Source: Pseudomonadota bacterium (GTDB lineage Bacteria > Pseudomonadota > Gammaproteobacteria > Arenicellales > Poriferihabitantaceae). From it: a stretch of DNA of 13,853 nucleotides. The DNA lies in assembly GCA_024226105.1 (NCBI GenBank), contig JAAELZ010000146.1, positions 1 through 13,853 on the forward strand. The letters run 5' to 3'. Both the position numbers and the translations under genes were made by a program. Shown here in pieces: positions 13,342 through 13,853 of this stretch (position 1 is its first letter; the number at the start of each line of letters is the position of its first letter). The notes under the pieces are model-generated. The model made no database searches. It was not told where the DNA came from and saw only the letters and a program-made list of their open reading frames with translations.

Positions 13342-13853
13342 ATCCCGGTGATGGGTTGAAAAACAGTCTTTGTTATTCATCAATATCCTTCTGCCGGAAC
13401 CTGCCACCCAACTGTAATATTTTGATGGCTATGCTTTTCAATCTGGTGCCGGCCGCCATGTTCTGAAGGGATATTCACTGGCTGACCGTAAAGGGCGGCA
13501 TGAATTCAAAAAAAAGGCATACAGGGATTGCCCTACCAGATTCATATTGCGTTGCATATTGGTACTCAATTTTCCACAACACATCCTGGCTTTCACCACA
13601 GGGCTACCGGTTTTGATTCGTTTCAACTCGTCGCCAACCGGGCTGTTATCAAACACCCGTTCCGGTTTCTGCCGGGATGCTGATCAACCATATGACAGGC
13701 TCAGTCTGGCTTGAACAGGCTCTACTGCTGGTTCGCCGATGGTACAAAGCCCTGTATGCACCCAGGTGACGCCTGCTATACCACAATGCGAGCATTATGC
13801 AGGCCGTTGAGCTTAGGTATTATCCTGAAATCACTACTCAAAATTGTGCACCT
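13342..13853. other. Right non-coding region
   Basis: I found no convincing gene, RNA gene or repeat in these 512 bp. A 72-codon minus-strand frame (13656-13438, GTG start) and a plus-strand frame ending near 13769 are open, but neither resembles a known family and neither has a good ribosome-binding site. Stop codons interrupt all frames. No strong intrinsic terminator follows the TPR gene; the nearest dyad, GGCA-N9-TGCC at 13517-13533, is weak. It may hold decayed coding sequence or the upstream region of the next gene. Confidence 0.5.

Noticed and set aside
13438..13656. 72-codon minus-strand frame in the right non-coding region, considered as a transposase remnant
   Set aside because: It has a GTG start without a ribosome-binding site, and I could not match the peptide to any transposase or other family. 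No terminal inverted repeats are visible.

Overview
This 13.85-kb window looks like part of an exopolysaccharide and exosortase (protein-sorting) locus from a Gram-negative bacterium, most likely a gammaproteobacterium. The inference rests on outer-membrane export and lipoprotein machinery, an exosortase fused to an EpsI domain next to a substrate with a VPLP-type C-terminal sorting signal (the XrtD/VPLPA-CTERM pairing), perfect sigma-54 promoters, and moderate GC content. No taxonomic marker gene is present, so the lineage is only inferred.

Layout. Positions 1-372 hold no convincing gene but contain a tandem palindromic operator-like pair (94-125). Four genes then run on the minus strand, transcribed right to left: a polysaccharide pyruvyl transferase (5859-4519), a Wzx-type flippase (4403-2997), an FrhB-like iron-sulfur flavoprotein (3000-1696, TTG start, overlapping the flippase stop) and a Wzy/O-antigen-ligase-type polymerase (1668-373). 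A 470-bp divergent control region follows. It has a perfect sigma-54 promoter facing left (5887-5872), an IHF-like site, a 13-bp-arm hairpin (6120-6147), a tandem palindromic site (6193-6222) and a perfect sigma-54 promoter facing right (6280-6295). The plus strand then carries an unusual fusion of an initiating sugar transferase with a Wza-like export lipoprotein (6330-8066), a third sigma-54 promoter (8212-8227), a DUF4114 protein with a VPLP sorting signal (8306-9322), XrtD-type exosortase/EpsI (9309-10838) and a membrane-anchored TPR protein (10870-13341). The last 512 bp show no convincing gene.

How the parts fit. The sugar transferase half would load the first sugar-phosphate on undecaprenyl phosphate. 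The flippase and polymerase would flip and polymerise the repeat units, the pyruvyl transferase would add acidic ketals, and the FrhB-like enzyme would do an unknown redox step. The Wza-like half would carry polymer across the outer membrane. The exosortase would process the DUF4114 surface protein. Shared sigma-54 promoters and TTGCAA-N-TTGCAA sites suggest that one enhancer-binding activator controls matrix polysaccharide and sorted matrix protein together. No further glycosyltransferase and no Wzc-type co-polymerase are in the window, so the pathway must be completed elsewhere.

The most unusual items are the one-ORF sugar transferase/export lipoprotein with an internal lipobox, the sigma-54 control with reusable tandem palindromes, and a sigma-54 promoter placed so close to its start codon that the mRNA would be almost leaderless.
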